Below, in pieces: positions 20,619 through 32,356 of a stretch of DNA of 64,000 nt. Below the pieces are notes generated by a model. The model did not search any database. It was not told the origin of the DNA and saw only the letters and a program-made list of their open reading frames with translations. Each line of letters starts with the position of its first letter. Position 1 is the stretch's first letter. The stretch covers positions 2,208,343-2,272,342 of the forward strand of contig JAHNZQ020000004.1 in NCBI GenBank assembly GCA_019155205.2. Direction: 5' to 3'. The position numbers and the translations under genes were made by a program. The DNA is from Gracilaria vermiculophylla. Taxonomy: Eukaryota; Rhodophyta; Florideophyceae; Gracilariales; Gracilariaceae.

Positions 20619-21060
20619 CTAGAGGTAGTGTTAATGGCTAGTTTGGTTTTTGATATTACAATAAGGTACCGGAGGTGCATTTAGAGTACACCTCTCGGTG
20701 GCCACGTGGCTTGGCCGGCCGCGGCGTCCCGTGGGCCTCGCACGGTGAGTACACTCACCGTGCAAGCCCCCACTGTCACAAGATGTAAAGGCAAGCGCCT
20801 CTTGGACAACTCTACCCTCGTTTTGGTTTCTACAGTCGGCCATTACGGCTCGTCCATTACCATGCGGTTCTACTCGCGCCCGTGCGTTGTTTTCCATCAC
20901 TGCCAATATAGGTGCATTCTGCGCACCCACTATCTCGCACCCCTAGTAATTGTGCTACCGCGTACCTCTCAGGTTTTTTTCCCACCTTCTAGGTTTAGCC
21001 CACCTCGCGCTCCCTAGCCACGCGTTCACACGAAGACCTCTTTGTTTGTAGCCACTCTAG
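20619..21060. other. Unassigned stretch with a perfect short hairpin
   Basis: Contains a 24-bp inverted repeat at 20740-20763 (arms GCACGGTGAGT and ACTCACCGTGC, 2-base centre) and a looser GAGGTG/CACCTC pair before it. No coding motif is convincing; a minus frame at 20631-20930 has no recognisable domain. Confidence 0.5.
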
Positions 21061-21266
21061 TTGTATCACAGTAACAAGCGATATACAGCAAAACGGGTAC
21101 ATAATAAATTATTGTCTCGCAGTAAAGATTTTTTTGTGATGAACATATTTTTTAAAAACGATTTTTTGACTTTCCTTTCTTCAAATACCCATATTTGTAG
21201 ACGTAGAGTAGACGTTTTTTTTATTTATTTGACATTCCAAAACATGTCGTACATTTTGAGTCTCTA
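21061..21266 (+). mobile_element. Tc1/mariner 3'-end remnant M6
   Basis: Matches the end of M2 and M3: TATACAGCAAAACGGG, the TCGCAGTAAAGA phrase, ATTTTTTAAAAACGATTTTTTGAC, TTTGTAGACGTAGAGTAGAC and a decayed inverted repeat at GTCGTACATTTTGAGTCTC. Only about 200 bp survive. It shows the Tc1 family is older than the copies around XRN2. Confidence 0.7.
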
Positions 21267-21766
21267 CATTTATGTTTTTATAATATAGCTCTAAAACATT
21301 TATAGTACTCAGTGACCGAATGGCTCATTTAATGTTGTGGAAAGAGAAGCTTGTATGCTTTAGGATATGGGATGGGTGTGTCGCTCTAAATTTTGTCTTC
21401 ATGTTTTATATAAAATAAACAAAGACAGACTCGAAAGATATTTATACCAGAATTAACGATTCACAGGGCAATAAAGTACTAAAAAGAGCCTAAAAAAACG
21501 GCCTGAAGCCAAACAAAGGTTTGATTAAATAGATATCTTGGATAGGGCCGATCAAGAAAAAGAATTAGACACCGTCCGATTATGCAGTGCCCAAGTAGTT
21601 CTGTCATGTTTTTGCAGTTCTAGAGCCCGAACGGTATCGGTCTAATATGAGGCCATTTGTCGTGTGTAAACAAGAATAAAAAGTGAAAAGTACTGCGCGC
21701 AACATTGCAAGTGACCAAAGCCAAAGCTCTGTCATCTTTGTTTCCATGACTCATACCCGAGCATTG
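21267..21766. other. AT-rich stretch ending at the B2 insertion
   Basis: No recognisable gene. A minus frame just outside B2 (WSLAMLRAVLFTFYSC, ILDRYRSG) looks protein-like but is unassigned. B2 interrupts here (target TTTTG, 21767-21771). Confidence 0.4.
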
Positions 21767-21771
21767 TTTTG

Positions 21772-22049
21772 TGTAACAGATACCTTCTGTGGCTGACAAT
21801 AAATGTCTGGTATATGTGGGGCTGACATTGGATATTCTGGCTGGGATTGAAAATTGGAAAGAGATGTCTGCAAGGGGGCGCTGTGCGAAGAAACGGTCGC
21901 AATTATAGAATTCAAAGTAGGGCAAGGGTCACGAATATGGAACCCAATCGCGTATATAACGCGGGAGTTTGCTAGTCTTGGTTCAGAATAAGACGGTCAT
22001 CGACCTTTCATAAGATTAGTTCAGGTAAAAGTAAATCCCAGTGGTTGCA
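21772..22049 (+). repeat. 5' LTR of B2
   Basis: 278 bp, TGTAACAGATACC to CAGTGGTTGCA, paired with 26517-26794; TTTTG precedes it. Confidence 0.92.
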
Positions 22050-22063
22050 CTGGTAGCATCGCT

Positions 22064-22905
22064 ATGAAAAACCCGAACCCAAACCCAACACCTTCGGTGT
22101 CGATGAACCTCAAACTCAATAAGCCGCAGATTTTCAGCGGAACAAGAGACTTTCTAATTGTTAATAGGTGGCTGTACAAGTTTGAACAGTACTTCAATCT
22201 TATACAGCTTGCCAAGGCAAACGTTAACTTGTCGGATGAGAAAAAAATCTCCTACGAAACCACATTGCTCACTAAGACTGCCGCAATTTGGTGGTATTCG
22301 CTTCTCAAGGCCGGTGCGAGTCCACAAACATGAGAGAATTTTGTTAGTGTCATCCATAAGAATTTTTTTTTCATGAAGACCATGAAAGGCGTGCTCGTGA
22401 TGCATTGCGCTTGTGAAAGCAGACAGCTTCCGTGGCTGCATATCTTTCAAAATTTCGCAACATTGTCTTTACTATTTCTGATATGAGTTCAAGTGAAAAG
22501 TAGGACAAATTAGTAAGTGGGCTGAAGTCGAACATTCAGTTTGAAGTCCGTAAAGCTAACGGCCAAGAATTTGAGGAAGCGACTAAGATAGCCATGTGTG
22601 TCGAAGCTGCTTTCTCTGGGGTATCAATCCGAACATCTTACGGACATTCTTGTCCTTTGGCAGATTCTTATACATCCCCGATGCCTATAAAAATTGATAA
22701 TACTCAAGTGGAAAATTCTCAGCGCGCAAAGCAATTTCTCAAAGATATTCGAAACAATGCTTGCTTCACATGCCACAAAGCGGAATATCGCCCTTGGAAG
22801 CATCGTCCAAATGGTAATGTAGCACAGGTTTCAGTGGTCAACATTGAGTCGGATTTGGCATCAGAAGACATCGCTAATGTAGATTCTGAGAGCTCGGAAA
22901 AGTAA
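22064..22905 (+). pseudogene. B2 gag, broken
   Basis: Homologous to B1 gag: KPQIFSGTRDFLIVNRWLYK, AAIWWYSLLKAG, then a TGA stop at 22331 and frame breaks. The last third (22594-22905) is open and holds a knuckle relic, CFTCHKAEYRPWKH, in which the third Cys is gone. The start codon lies 13 nt after the first base of the primer-binding site, leaving almost no leader. gag ends TAA at 22903 with pol in the -1 frame. Confidence 0.88.
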
Positions 22906-25900
22906 ACTGTCCTTCTAAAATCAATGGGAGCGCGTTAGAAGGATGTTTTCAACCAGACACGTCGTTGCAGAATAACGGTACTACAGAATCTGTCGAAATC
23001 AAATATGTTCCATTGTTGGTCATAGGTGGAACATTTAAGGGGATCATAACTCGGGTACTCCAAGACCATGGATGTGCCGCAAACGTGATCTCTCGAGAAT
23101 TTGCTGGGAGAAAGAGGCATCTGCTCACTTTCTCCACAGTTTTTAATGATGTCAACCATTCAAAGCAGGGTGCGAATGAAATTGCAACTGAAATAATTGC
23201 AGGTGGGTGCCTGCATCTGTAACCGTACTCATATGCTGGGAACTGGAGTTTTGCCGATTGTCGCTACGATGTGTTACTTGGTATGCTCTGGCACGTAGAG
23301 GAAAATCCTCAAGCTGATTATGTCAGGCGTACAGTACGAGTACGCAGCTACTTCTTGGCTGCTGATTCCGTTCCTCGCTCCTAACCTCCGGAGGTTAATA
23401 ATTTAGATGTGAAACTTTTCAGACGCCTCCTACGTCGGCAGAAAACGGGCCTTGACTTGCTTTTTGTGGTTGAAGTCTGTTCCGCTCAGCGCAGTACGGT
23501 TCCTTCAACGGGCGCTAAAACTGATGTGCTGAATAGCGAGTACAGTGAGCTACGTTTATTGCTTTGGGAGATTTCCAGCGTCTTTCAAGAGTATTTGCCA
23601 AACGGCTTACCTGTTAAGCGTGACGTGGATCATGCCATTGACCTCTTACCCGGCAGTAAGCCGCTGCATCGCCAGCTTTATCAACTATCGCCTGTGGAGT
23701 TCCTTGCAGTCCGTGAATACGTAGACAAGATGTTGCGGTCTGGTTAGATCTGCCCCAGTCGATCACCATATGGATCCCCTTTGTTATTCGTAAAAGAGCC
23801 CGGGCGTGCACTTCGCGGAGTGGTTGATTATCGTGGTCTTAACCGTCTCACAAAAAGGAACAATGGGCCTTTGTCTCGCTGTGACGAAATGTTTGACCGG
23901 TTAGGGAAGGCGCGCTTCTTCTCTAAGTTAGACCTTAAGACTGGTTTTCACAAAATCCGTCTGCGTCTTTCTGATATTGAGAAGACGGCTTTTAACTCGA
24001 AGAATGGTTAGTTCGAATATCTGATTATGCCCATAGGTATATGTAATGCCCCGGCAAGGTTTCAGTTTCTCATGAACCGTGTTTTTCATGACTGCATTGA
24101 TCGCTTCCTTGTCATTTATATTGACGACATTCTGATCTACAGTAATTCTCAAGAGGACCATCTGGAGCATATTCGTCTTGTTCTCAGCCGTCTGAAAAAG
24201 CATCAGCTTAATGCCCCTCCAAAAAAGTGTGCATTCATGCGAAAGGAAGCAGAGTTCCTCGACCTTGTCGTCGGTCGCAACGGGATCCGTGTTCACCCGC
24301 ACAAGGTCGATGTCATTCAAAATTGGCCTCAGCCTATCAAACAAACGGAACTCCGGAGTTTTCTCGGTTTGGCGCAGTTGTTTCGTCGCGTTAGTCGTAA
24401 CGTTTATGCACGTGTGGCGCCTTTTTATGTTTTCCTGCAGAAACGTTCGTGTCTTCGTAATTTGGGTGATAGTGCGCAGGCGGCCTTTGCAGACTTGAAG
24501 TCTACGCTCATGAATGCTTCTATTTTGATGCCACTGGACTGGTCACAGCCGTTATGGAGGCATATCGATGCTTCCCAGATAGCTATTGGGGCTACATTGA
24601 CGCAGCTGGATGGGGAAGGGCGTGAGTGGGCTATCGCCTATTCATCGCAAAAGCTTACCGCTGCTGAGCAGAACTATACAGATAATGAACGGGAACTTCT
24701 TGCTTTGATCTCTGCGCTCCAACAATTTTGTTGTTATCTAGATGGTTCGATATTTGATGTGTTGACTGATAATCAAATTGTTAAGAACTTCTTGACGAAG
24801 AAGTCTATCAATCGTCGGGAAGCGCGCTGGCTTCATATCATTGCATCTTTCAATATTCGAGAAATCAATCTTGTCAGTGGAAATATTCACGTGCTGGGGG
24901 ACGCACTTTCTCGGATCCCTGACAGCCTGTCTATCGAACAGATGCAGTGTACTTTGCCGTCCCTTTCGAAATTACGGCATGTTCTCGGTCGTTATGAAGA
25001 CGATCAACAGTTTGGACCGATTTTGGCTGCTTTGAAAGGCTCTTGGCCTGCCGACTGTAGGCAACGTCGCAAAATCGAAGAGTTGTTACCCATATTTTCT
25101 TTACAGGACTCGCAACTGTTTTACAAGGGTATGTTGTGTGGGCCTTTGCAGGCTAGGACATCAATTCTTGCATTGGCCCATGATTCAAAGCTGGTGGGTC
25201 GCTTTGCATTCGCCAAGACTTTAGCCCGGCTTATTGAGTTTCACTAAAACCATAAGAAAAATCAGGTTCGCCAGCACTGTGAGGGATGATTGCATTGTCA
25301 GCAGCAGAAGGATTTTCATAGTCAGATATTGAACGATCCGACTGCCTTCCCACTTCCCACCCGCCGCTGGAGTCTAGTAGCAACCGATTTTATTGTGAAG
25401 CTTCCTAAAACCTCGCGTGGATATGATGCAATCTCGACCTGGGTAGACCGACTCTCTCGACGTGTACGGTTTATTGCTTGCAAGGATATGGATCAGGCCC
25501 CTGATGTAGCTCGATCTTTCTTCACCACTATCTTTCCTCATCATGGTCTCCCAGATGCTATCATTTCCGACCAAGACCCGAAGTTCACCTCCCAGTTCTG
25601 GACGGAACTCATGAAGCTCTGTGGTGTCAAGCTCCGAATGTCCTTAGCAAAGCATCCACAGACTGATGGCGCTTCCGAGGTCATGAATAGGATGGTGGAG
25701 AATTACATTCGTAGCTTCTGCAACTATAAAAAGAACGACTGGGATGTGTTTCTCACCTGTGCTGAGCTTGCATACAACTCTGCAGTATCCGAAGACTTGG
25801 GTCTTAGTCCTTTTGAAGTGGATTTAGGATGGAAGCCCAAAGGGCCGCTGGATACCATGCTTGAAATGTCCATCGCGTTTGAGTCTCTATCGGATTTCCG

Positions 25901-26474
25901 TGATTTCTTGCAAAGCGTAATGGTCGATGCACAGTACAGTCATGATATTGCCAAAGCCAAGCAGATGGCAGAGTCTAATGTGCATTTTCGACGCCCCAAA
26001 TATAAGGCCGGCGATCGCGTGTGGATATCCCATACGCTATTCAAGGATTCATTTAGCAATGCGCAGCAGTAATCAAAATTGTCCGCCAGGCGATACGACC
26101 CGTTTCAGATCCTCGAGATGGTTGGACGAAATGCAGTTCGCCTGAAGCTACCATCGCATATTCGTATTCACCTCGTCGTGCATGTTTCGCATACAAAGCC
26201 TCATCGCGTGCAGCTTGCTGATCTTATTTAGCCCGCCCGCTCTACTCCTGTTCCGGTGGATGTTACTGCTCCCATGCCGCTGTTTAAAGTTGACCGTAAT
26301 CTTCCCCACCGCTGCCGTTGTCGAGGCTATCACTGTTTGACGCTTATGAAGAATTCAAGCACTCACGAGGCCCAATGGCAACCTACTCGAGATTTTGTCG
26401 ACAATGATGGTACATTGACAGAAGCTTCCCGCAACTATAATCTTCACAATAAGCTACTCACTCATATACCTTGA
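22890..26474 (+). pseudogene. B2 pol: PR-RT-RNase H-IN-chromodomain, broken
   Basis: Protease at 22965-23222 has VLQDHGCAANVIS, so the DDGC of B1 is DHGC here. RT spans 23409-24500: FSKLDLKTGFHKIRLR, MPIGICNAPARFQ, and YIDD in VIYIDDILIYS. RNase H follows (HIDASQIAIGATL, TDNERELL, VLTDNQ). Integrase lies at 25290-26072: WSLVATDFIVKLPKT, IISDQDPKFTSQFW, HPQTDGASEVMNRM, keeping D, D and E. The chromodomain is at 26256-26474 (FKVDRNLPHRCRCRGYHCL, HEAQWQPTRDFVDNDGT). Disabling changes include TAG at 23745 and at 24009, frame breaks near 23222 and 25247-25290, and a break after 26072. Confidence 0.9.
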
Positions 26475-26516
26475 ATGCGTTGACGTGGTCGTCAATATGA
26501 AGTGGGATGATAATAG

Positions 26517-26794
26517 TGTAACAGGTACCTTCTGTGGCTGACAGTAAATGTGTGGTCTGTGTGGGACTGACATTTGATATTCTGGCTGGGAATGACAATT
26601 GGAAAGAGATGTCTGCAAGGGGGCGCTGTGTGAAGGAACGGTCGCAATTATAGAATTCAAAGTAGGGCAAAGGTCGCGAATATGGAATCCAGTAGCGTAT
26701 AGAACGCGGTAGTTTGCTAGTCTTGGTTCAGAATAAGACGGTCATCGACCTGTCATAAGATTAGTTCAGGTAAAAGTAAATCCCAGTCGTTGCA
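26517..26794 (+). repeat. 3' LTR of B2
   Basis: 278 bp, TGTAACAGGTACC to CAGTCGTTGCA; TTTTG follows. It is preceded by the purine-rich tract GAAGTGGGATGATAA. Confidence 0.92.
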
Positions 26795-26799
26795 TTTTG

Positions 26800-27382
26800 G
26801 GTATTGCTAATTTATTGTGCGTCAACGACACCTATGTTTTGAGTAGTTCACGCGAAACGTAGAAGTTGTCATTGGACACGCTGATTTGCGCTAGCGGCTC
26901 TCCGCGCTCTACGCCGTTGCTTGGTTTAGCGTATTTTGACCCAAGACACCTCAACAAGCAAACGAAGTCGTGAGCACTACGCCATGTAATGTTTTTCTGT
27001 TTCATTAATGGCAAACAGTTCAACATGTAATACGTCGGAAAGTTTTTAATACTTCGTTTCATATACCGCCTGTAGAGGCTGTTTTTCCATTCCAAATGCG
27101 ATTCGCAGAAAATAGAGAAGGCAACTCTTTCTTCTCACTCAAACAAATATGACTGGTTTCGTCCATCACTGACTGAAATAGAAGAAGAAAACTACAGCTT
27201 TCAGTAAAGTATACTTTTATAAAAATCATATGAGTACTTCAGGCGGAGTAGTTCCTTGAATAGAGAGCACCATCCAGAGTTCTTAATTTTTGCCAAAAAA
27301 ACCAGACCGAAACACTTTCATATCCCAAATCATAACGACTAGGCAACGTAAATTCAAAAAAGCTCTATCATAGTTTTGTTAC
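26800..27382. other. Stretch without a recognised gene
   Basis: A minus-strand frame at 26832-27095 (87 codons) is not assignable. The rest is AT-rich and leads into the pogo-like remnant. Confidence 0.4.
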
Positions 27383-28798
27383 ATGTTACTGAACATCAGC
27401 CTTCTGCAGATCAAATCGAAAAATGAAACAAAACTAAAGACGAACAGTGATGTATTCCAAAACTCAGCTATTGAACGGCCCGAGCTTCTTCAGCACGATA
27501 TCTTATACACCGGAGAAGTACTCCCGCTGGCGTTTCTACCATCCATGAATCCAACCTCATCCCCTAATGAAAAACTCCGAGACGCAATATATGCCCGCTT
27601 CCATTACGGATTGAGTTATAATGTATTGTCTTCTCAATACAACACTTCGGAAAATTGTATTCGTCACTGGTTTAAAGTTTGGATCCGTACTGTGCAGGTT
27701 GAATTTCCAATCGACTCAGAAGCAATTGTTATACCAGTTTGTGGTCCAGGACGTCCGCCGATAATCAATATGGACGAAGAAAAAACAATTGTGGACACGG
27801 TGAAGCATTATATCCGCAATAATACCCCTTTGACAAAATTGTCATCATTAGAATTGGTACAGTGCTTTGTGAAGTCCTTACCGAGTTCCCGACAGATTTG
27901 CATTAGCTTTGAAGATGGGAAGCCTTCTTTGGTTTGTCTGGATGGGTTTATCAAACATTATGACCTTAAATACCTTCCGGTTCGAGTTGTCGAGACTTTA
28001 GGACATGCCGTTCCGCCCGAAATGCTGGCACACCGTATGGCGTTGGTGGAATTACTAATGGATCGTTATAGAATTAAGGAAGCGAAACAGGTATATTAAC
28101 GAATATGGAGTTTCTATTTCTAAAATGATGGGAAGATGTTTGCGAAAGGCAGTAGGTACAAGTGGCTCAGTATTGCTTCAGAAAGGCACACACATTAAAG
28201 GAGCGTTTGATCGAATCACTGTTATGCTTATGGTATCTGCAGATAGAAAAGCTTGGAAGCCTGTAATCGTGGTTGGCGGAAAGAAGCTCACTACCGCTTT
28301 GTCGAAGGGAGGGTTCAAAATTTGCACGAATTTCTTCCGCCCTGTAACATTTATCAACGAGAGATTCCTGGTGTGGACTCTTCCATATTCTTCATCTGGA
28401 CAACAAACTAGGTAGAAGAAGCCAAATATCTTCGAGAAGGGAAGAAACATTTGCTATTAATTCTTGATGGATATTTAGGTCATGTGCAGTATCGGACTTT
28501 GCTTTTTCTGCGAGAGAATAATATCGTTGTCGTGGCTCTTCCTTCTCATTCTAGTCATTTTCTTCAGCCGCTGGACGTTTCTGTATTCAATGCATTCAAA
28601 TCGTACATGCAGCGTGAGCTACACCGTTTCTCCACAGTCAAGTTTATTGTTGACATATTTGACGTCTGCTACGCACTAACCGTGGCGCTTTCGGATTCAA
28701 TGACGGTCGGAAGCATCGGTAGTGCGATTCAGAAAACAGGCTTGTGGGTACCTAACAAAGGAGATCCAGATATTTCCAATATCAAGAACGCCGTTTAA
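27383..28798 (+). pseudogene. pogo/Tigger-like (DDE_1) transposase remnant
   Basis: 27383-28099 encodes a helix-turn-helix N-terminus (EKLRDAIYARFHYGLSYNVL, CIRHWFKVW), the GRPPIINMDEEKTIVDTV hinge and further DNA-binding region. 28105-28415, after a frameshift near 28098, has YINEYGVSISK where family members show N-x-D-E-x-G, so the first catalytic Asp is Asn. Next come RITVMLMVSADRKAWKPVI and GGKKL. 28451-28798 has LLILDGYLGHVQYRTLL (second Asp) and LPSHSSHFLQPLDVSVFN (third Asp region). Two frame breaks and the D-to-N change make it inactive. Terminal repeats were not located. Confidence 0.8.
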
Positions 28799-29784
28799 TG
28801 GACTACTCGGAAGGGTACACATAATGTTAGTTTGCAGTTTCTGGTGAAAGCGTTTTTGAAAAACTCTCGAAGCTTGGTTATGGAATCTGACGTCGATGAA
28901 CGTGGCACTGTCAGAGTTGACACTTCAAACGGATGCAATTTTACGGCAGAATCAGTATTGAACGCTTTGAAGGAACGGTAGACAGGCAGTTAATGTCTGG
29001 AAAGTGCTGCCGACTTTCGTCGCCTTGTTGAACTAGCTCCGCGTAGAAAGGCACTGAAGGAGAAATTTACGCAGAACCGCAAGCAAAGGCGCAATATCGC
29101 TGCTTCTCGTGCGTGACAGAAGCTCCCTTTAAACCGCAATGTACGGAATCAGTTTATTGTAAAGTCGACAGACGCGGTGAAGGATCAGGTCACACAGGAA
29201 GTCGATGGATCGTGCTTGGGCGACCCAGAAGCCTGAAGCGAATGAATAATGCCCAAATTTCTCAGCCTCATACGTGCTCTTAGAATGCCGATTTTGTTGT
29301 TGGACACGAGCTTGACACGCGCGAGACGTGAAAAGTATATGCAAAAACAGTATCATTTGAAAAGACACTTTGTTTTCCTTACTACAACTTCTATCTTGTA
29401 TTATAGAAGCCAGAGGTTAGTATACAGAAAGCCAAAAAACTTAGCTTTCACATAACGTATCGAACGTCAGGCCTACGGGAGAAAAACGGAAATGAGATCG
29501 GCTTCACTAGCCAAATTGGAAGTCAAATTAAAATTCCGAGACATTTCATGTTGAACTCTTATAAAGTAATCGTAAAATCTGTTCCTATTTTTCCGTCAAC
29601 TGCCGAAGTCAAAGAAAGCCTAAAACTCGTCGCTCAATAATGGGTGGATTTCGATCATCAAATATATACTATTTTCACAACTAAAAGGCAAAGATTCTCT
29701 TTTTCCGTCTTCATTTTCGAAAGCGGGCCTCACTCCAATACTATTCCAAATGTCGTGTCTCGTTTCTAATTCTTTTGTATGAAG
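28799..29784. other. Decayed 3' part of the pogo-like element and AT-rich sequence
   Basis: Short frames on + up to about 29220 (SGHTGSRWIVLGRPRSLKR) may be the transposase C-terminus, but frames are broken. Beyond that no feature is supported. It ends at the TA before M2. Confidence 0.4.
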
Positions 29785-29849
29785 TACAGTGCGTTTCAAA
29801 AACAAATTACCCCTCAAAAGTGCGCCAAAACTGTACTGTAGACTAAATT

Positions 29850-30903
29850 TTGCACATAGCCTATGTAGAATCGTTTCAAAAAGATATGTACACCGTCTTC
29901 TTTCTGGTAAAAATGGCTCGAGGCTCGCCACTTTCCAAGCAAGAACAGCTTCAAATCGTTAAGTTGAACGCCGAGAAACGTTCTAACAGTGCTATCGCTA
30001 AAAAAAAACGTTCTAGGGTCACAATTGCTACTTTTCTCAAAAACCCGACTCCTTATAGATTAAAACGATCTCCGAGACGCCTGAAGAAGCTCAGCCCAGC
30101 AGAAAAAAGAAGAATTAAAAGGGAGTTGTGTAAAGGAAAAGTATCGTGCAAAAAACTTGGAATAAATCTCAATCTCAACATTTCTAAATCAACTATATGG
30201 AGGCAGATAAAAAGCACAAATTTATTCAAATATAAAAAAATGAAGAAAACATTCTTTCTTCAAGACCATCATAAGCAGAAGAGGATTGATTGGTGTGCTG
30301 GAAAAGCCTTCTGAAAAAAAATGGAAAAATGTTATTACTACTGATGAAAAAAAGTTCAATTTGGACGGACCAGATTGCTACAAATTTTATTGGAACGATC
30401 TTCTGAAGGAACTTCATGAGTTTTATAGCAGGCATTAAGGTGGAGGCTCTGTAATGCTTTGGGCAGGCATTTCTCAAAAAGTTCTAGCGGAAATTTCCTT
30501 TATTGAAACGAACATGAATGCAGAAAAATATTAAGAAGTTCTATACAACGATTTGCTACCATTTTGTTCATGTTTCCATGAAGAAAATTTCATTTTCCAA
30601 CAGGATAATGCGCCCGTACACACTCCATCTTTAATCGAAAATTGGCTACAGGAGTCTGAACTATCTGTTTTAGAGTGGCCGGCGCGCTCACCAGATTTGA
30701 ATCCATTTGAAAACGATTGGATACTGCTTGCAAGGATGGTTTATGCGCATGAAAGGCAATTTTTGACAGTTTTTGAACTCAAGAACTGTATCAAGAATTG
30801 CTGGAAATCTATAACAGTTTCAACTGTAGAAAAGTACACCAATTCGATGCCAAAACATTGCATTAGCGTTATACAGCAAAAAGGATGCAAAATATACTAT
30901 TGA
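29850..30903 (+). pseudogene. M2 transposase (DD34E), broken
   Basis: 29850-30314 encodes paired helix-turn-helix regions (SPLSKQEQLQIVKLNAEKR, SNSAIAKKKRSRVTI, ISKSTIWRQIKS). A TGA at 30312 and frame breaks follow across the first catalytic region. 30553-30903 keeps QQDNAPVHTPSLIENW and WPARSPDLNPFEND; the spacing between Asp and Glu is 34 residues, defining the Tc1 group. The end is KGCKIYY. Homologous to M1 and M3. It is inactive as written. Confidence 0.88.
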
Positions 30904-31046
30904 GCGTCGCACAGTAAAGAGTTGTTATTAATGATCATAAAGTATGTTTTTGAAACGTTTTCTTGACTTTACTTTTTTCTAAAACCAATTTTTGTAGGCG
31001 TACAGTATACATTTGGTAGTTTTTTGAGATTTCACAGCATGTCGTA

Positions 31047-32334
31047 AAGTCTGTTTCAAAATTATAGGACACCTGGCATTTTGATGCAAATCATCGTTTT
31101 TAGTACTGTAGTGCTACCAAAATTAGTTTTCAAAAAACTTCAAGTTAAAAAACCGTTTCAAAATCATAGGACATTTCCCTTTCAACCTTCATTTTGCCTT
31201 CTTCAGTAGATGATTTTCGCTTTTGTATACCAAACAATACTAATTCAACGCTTTTGCATCTCGTTTTTCTAACTTCCCATACTTAAAATATTCATAGTTT
31301 TCGCGCTATTTCCATTACTTTTCTTTTAATCAAAACCTCTTCAGAATGGCCTGTAATGGCCATAAATCATTCCAGCGAGTACAGATTATTCGGTTTCAAG
31401 AGGGTTGAAGTAAATCTAACGCGTGAGTATCTGTGTGGCATTAGTCGATAGCAAGCAAAGAACGTTTTTCATTGCTGAAGACTACTAAACGGCGGCGCTT
31501 TCTTTGTGAAAAACCAGTTTACATTTCCGATAATATAAGTAAACTTTTATAAAACGTTGTGTTAAAGCATTTGAAAGCCTTCTTAAGTCTGTAATGCTTA
31601 CTGAAAAGGCTTTATATGTAGTTGTTTTCATCTAGAATCCAGTACATAGCATAATATGAGCTCTAATAAAACTTGTCCATGTTCAAGTTTTATTTGATGT
31701 TTGTTGCTTATGATAACAATATGTAAAACACTGTGGTTCATCCTAATCAAAGTTTTACTCATTTTCAAATGCATTCTTTTTGCAGCTGACTTTATTTTCA
31801 GTGATCATTGCATACTGTGGCACCACTATTTGTTTATTTGCAGCTTTCAAAAGGAAACGTTGTTCAGTTTTATAAACCGAAAGAACTTTGAAGCGTTTTT
31901 TATTACCATTTTATTCATTTTTTGTAAACGATTCGTTCTTTTCATGGGTTTTTGAGTGCAAAACACATTGTCACGACAACATTCTTGGAAAACGTTATAC
32001 TCATTGTTTTAGATGAGCAATATTAAGCTATCAATAAAACTTTATGTTTATATTACAGTAAATATTGAATAAACTGGTACAAAAATGAGAACAATGGCCT
32101 AGATCTAAGGTACTATTTGAAGTACTGTGTTGTAAGCTTTTACTCCATAAGATCTTGTGCCTTTTTGAGGAAAGAAAGCAACATGATGTGGAAATAATCA
32201 CGCTTGAGTCGGGGAAGTGTCCTATACTTTTGAAACGCGTTTTTGAGGGTTTTAACGAAGGGGGGTGGCTACAGTAGGCAAAAATCCATATTTTGGCGCG
32301 CTTTTGCACTGTCCTATATTTTTGAAACGCACTG
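31047..32334. mobile_element. M5: non-coding Tc1-like element nested in M2
   Basis: Flanked by TA (31045-31046, 32335-32336). Outer ends read AAGTCTGTTTCAAAATTATA and, reversed, CAGTGCGTTTCAAAAATATA, each continuing GGACA. A second pair lies about 100 bp inside: CGTTTCAAAATCATAGGACA at 31154 and its inverted partner TGTCCTATACTTTTGAAACG at 32218. This resembles the IR/DR arrangement of some Tc1 elements. The interior is AT-rich with no credible transposase, so it would depend on another element's enzyme. Confidence 0.75.
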
Positions 32335-32356
32335 TATGTTTTTGAAACAGTCTGTA

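Larger units (their letters stand above)
21772..26794 (+). mobile_element. Ty3/gypsy element B2, complete but inactivated
   Basis: 278-bp LTRs (21772-22049 and 26517-26794), starting TGTAACAG and ending GTTGCA, are flanked by the perfect duplication TTTTG (21767-21771, 26795-26799). The primer-binding site TGGTAGCATCGC at 22051 is one base inside the LTR, as in B1. The coding order matches B1. The two LTRs differ at roughly a dozen or more sites, and gag and pol carry stops, so it is much older than B1. Its LTRs do not resemble those of B1, so the two are sister families. Confidence 0.92.
29787..32354 (+). mobile_element. Tc1/mariner element M2 with nested element M5
   Basis: The left end is TA (29785-29786) then CAGTGCGTTTCAAAAAC. 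The right end is GTTTTTGAAACAGTCTG then TA (32355-32356). Near the right end, at TA 31045-31046, a 1288-bp element (M5) is inserted, so the last 18 bases of M2 lie beyond it at 32337-32354. M3 shows the uninterrupted version (GCCGTATGTTTTTGAAACAG). The element carries one broken transposase gene and ends about 400 bp upstream of the XRN2 start codon. Confidence 0.85.
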
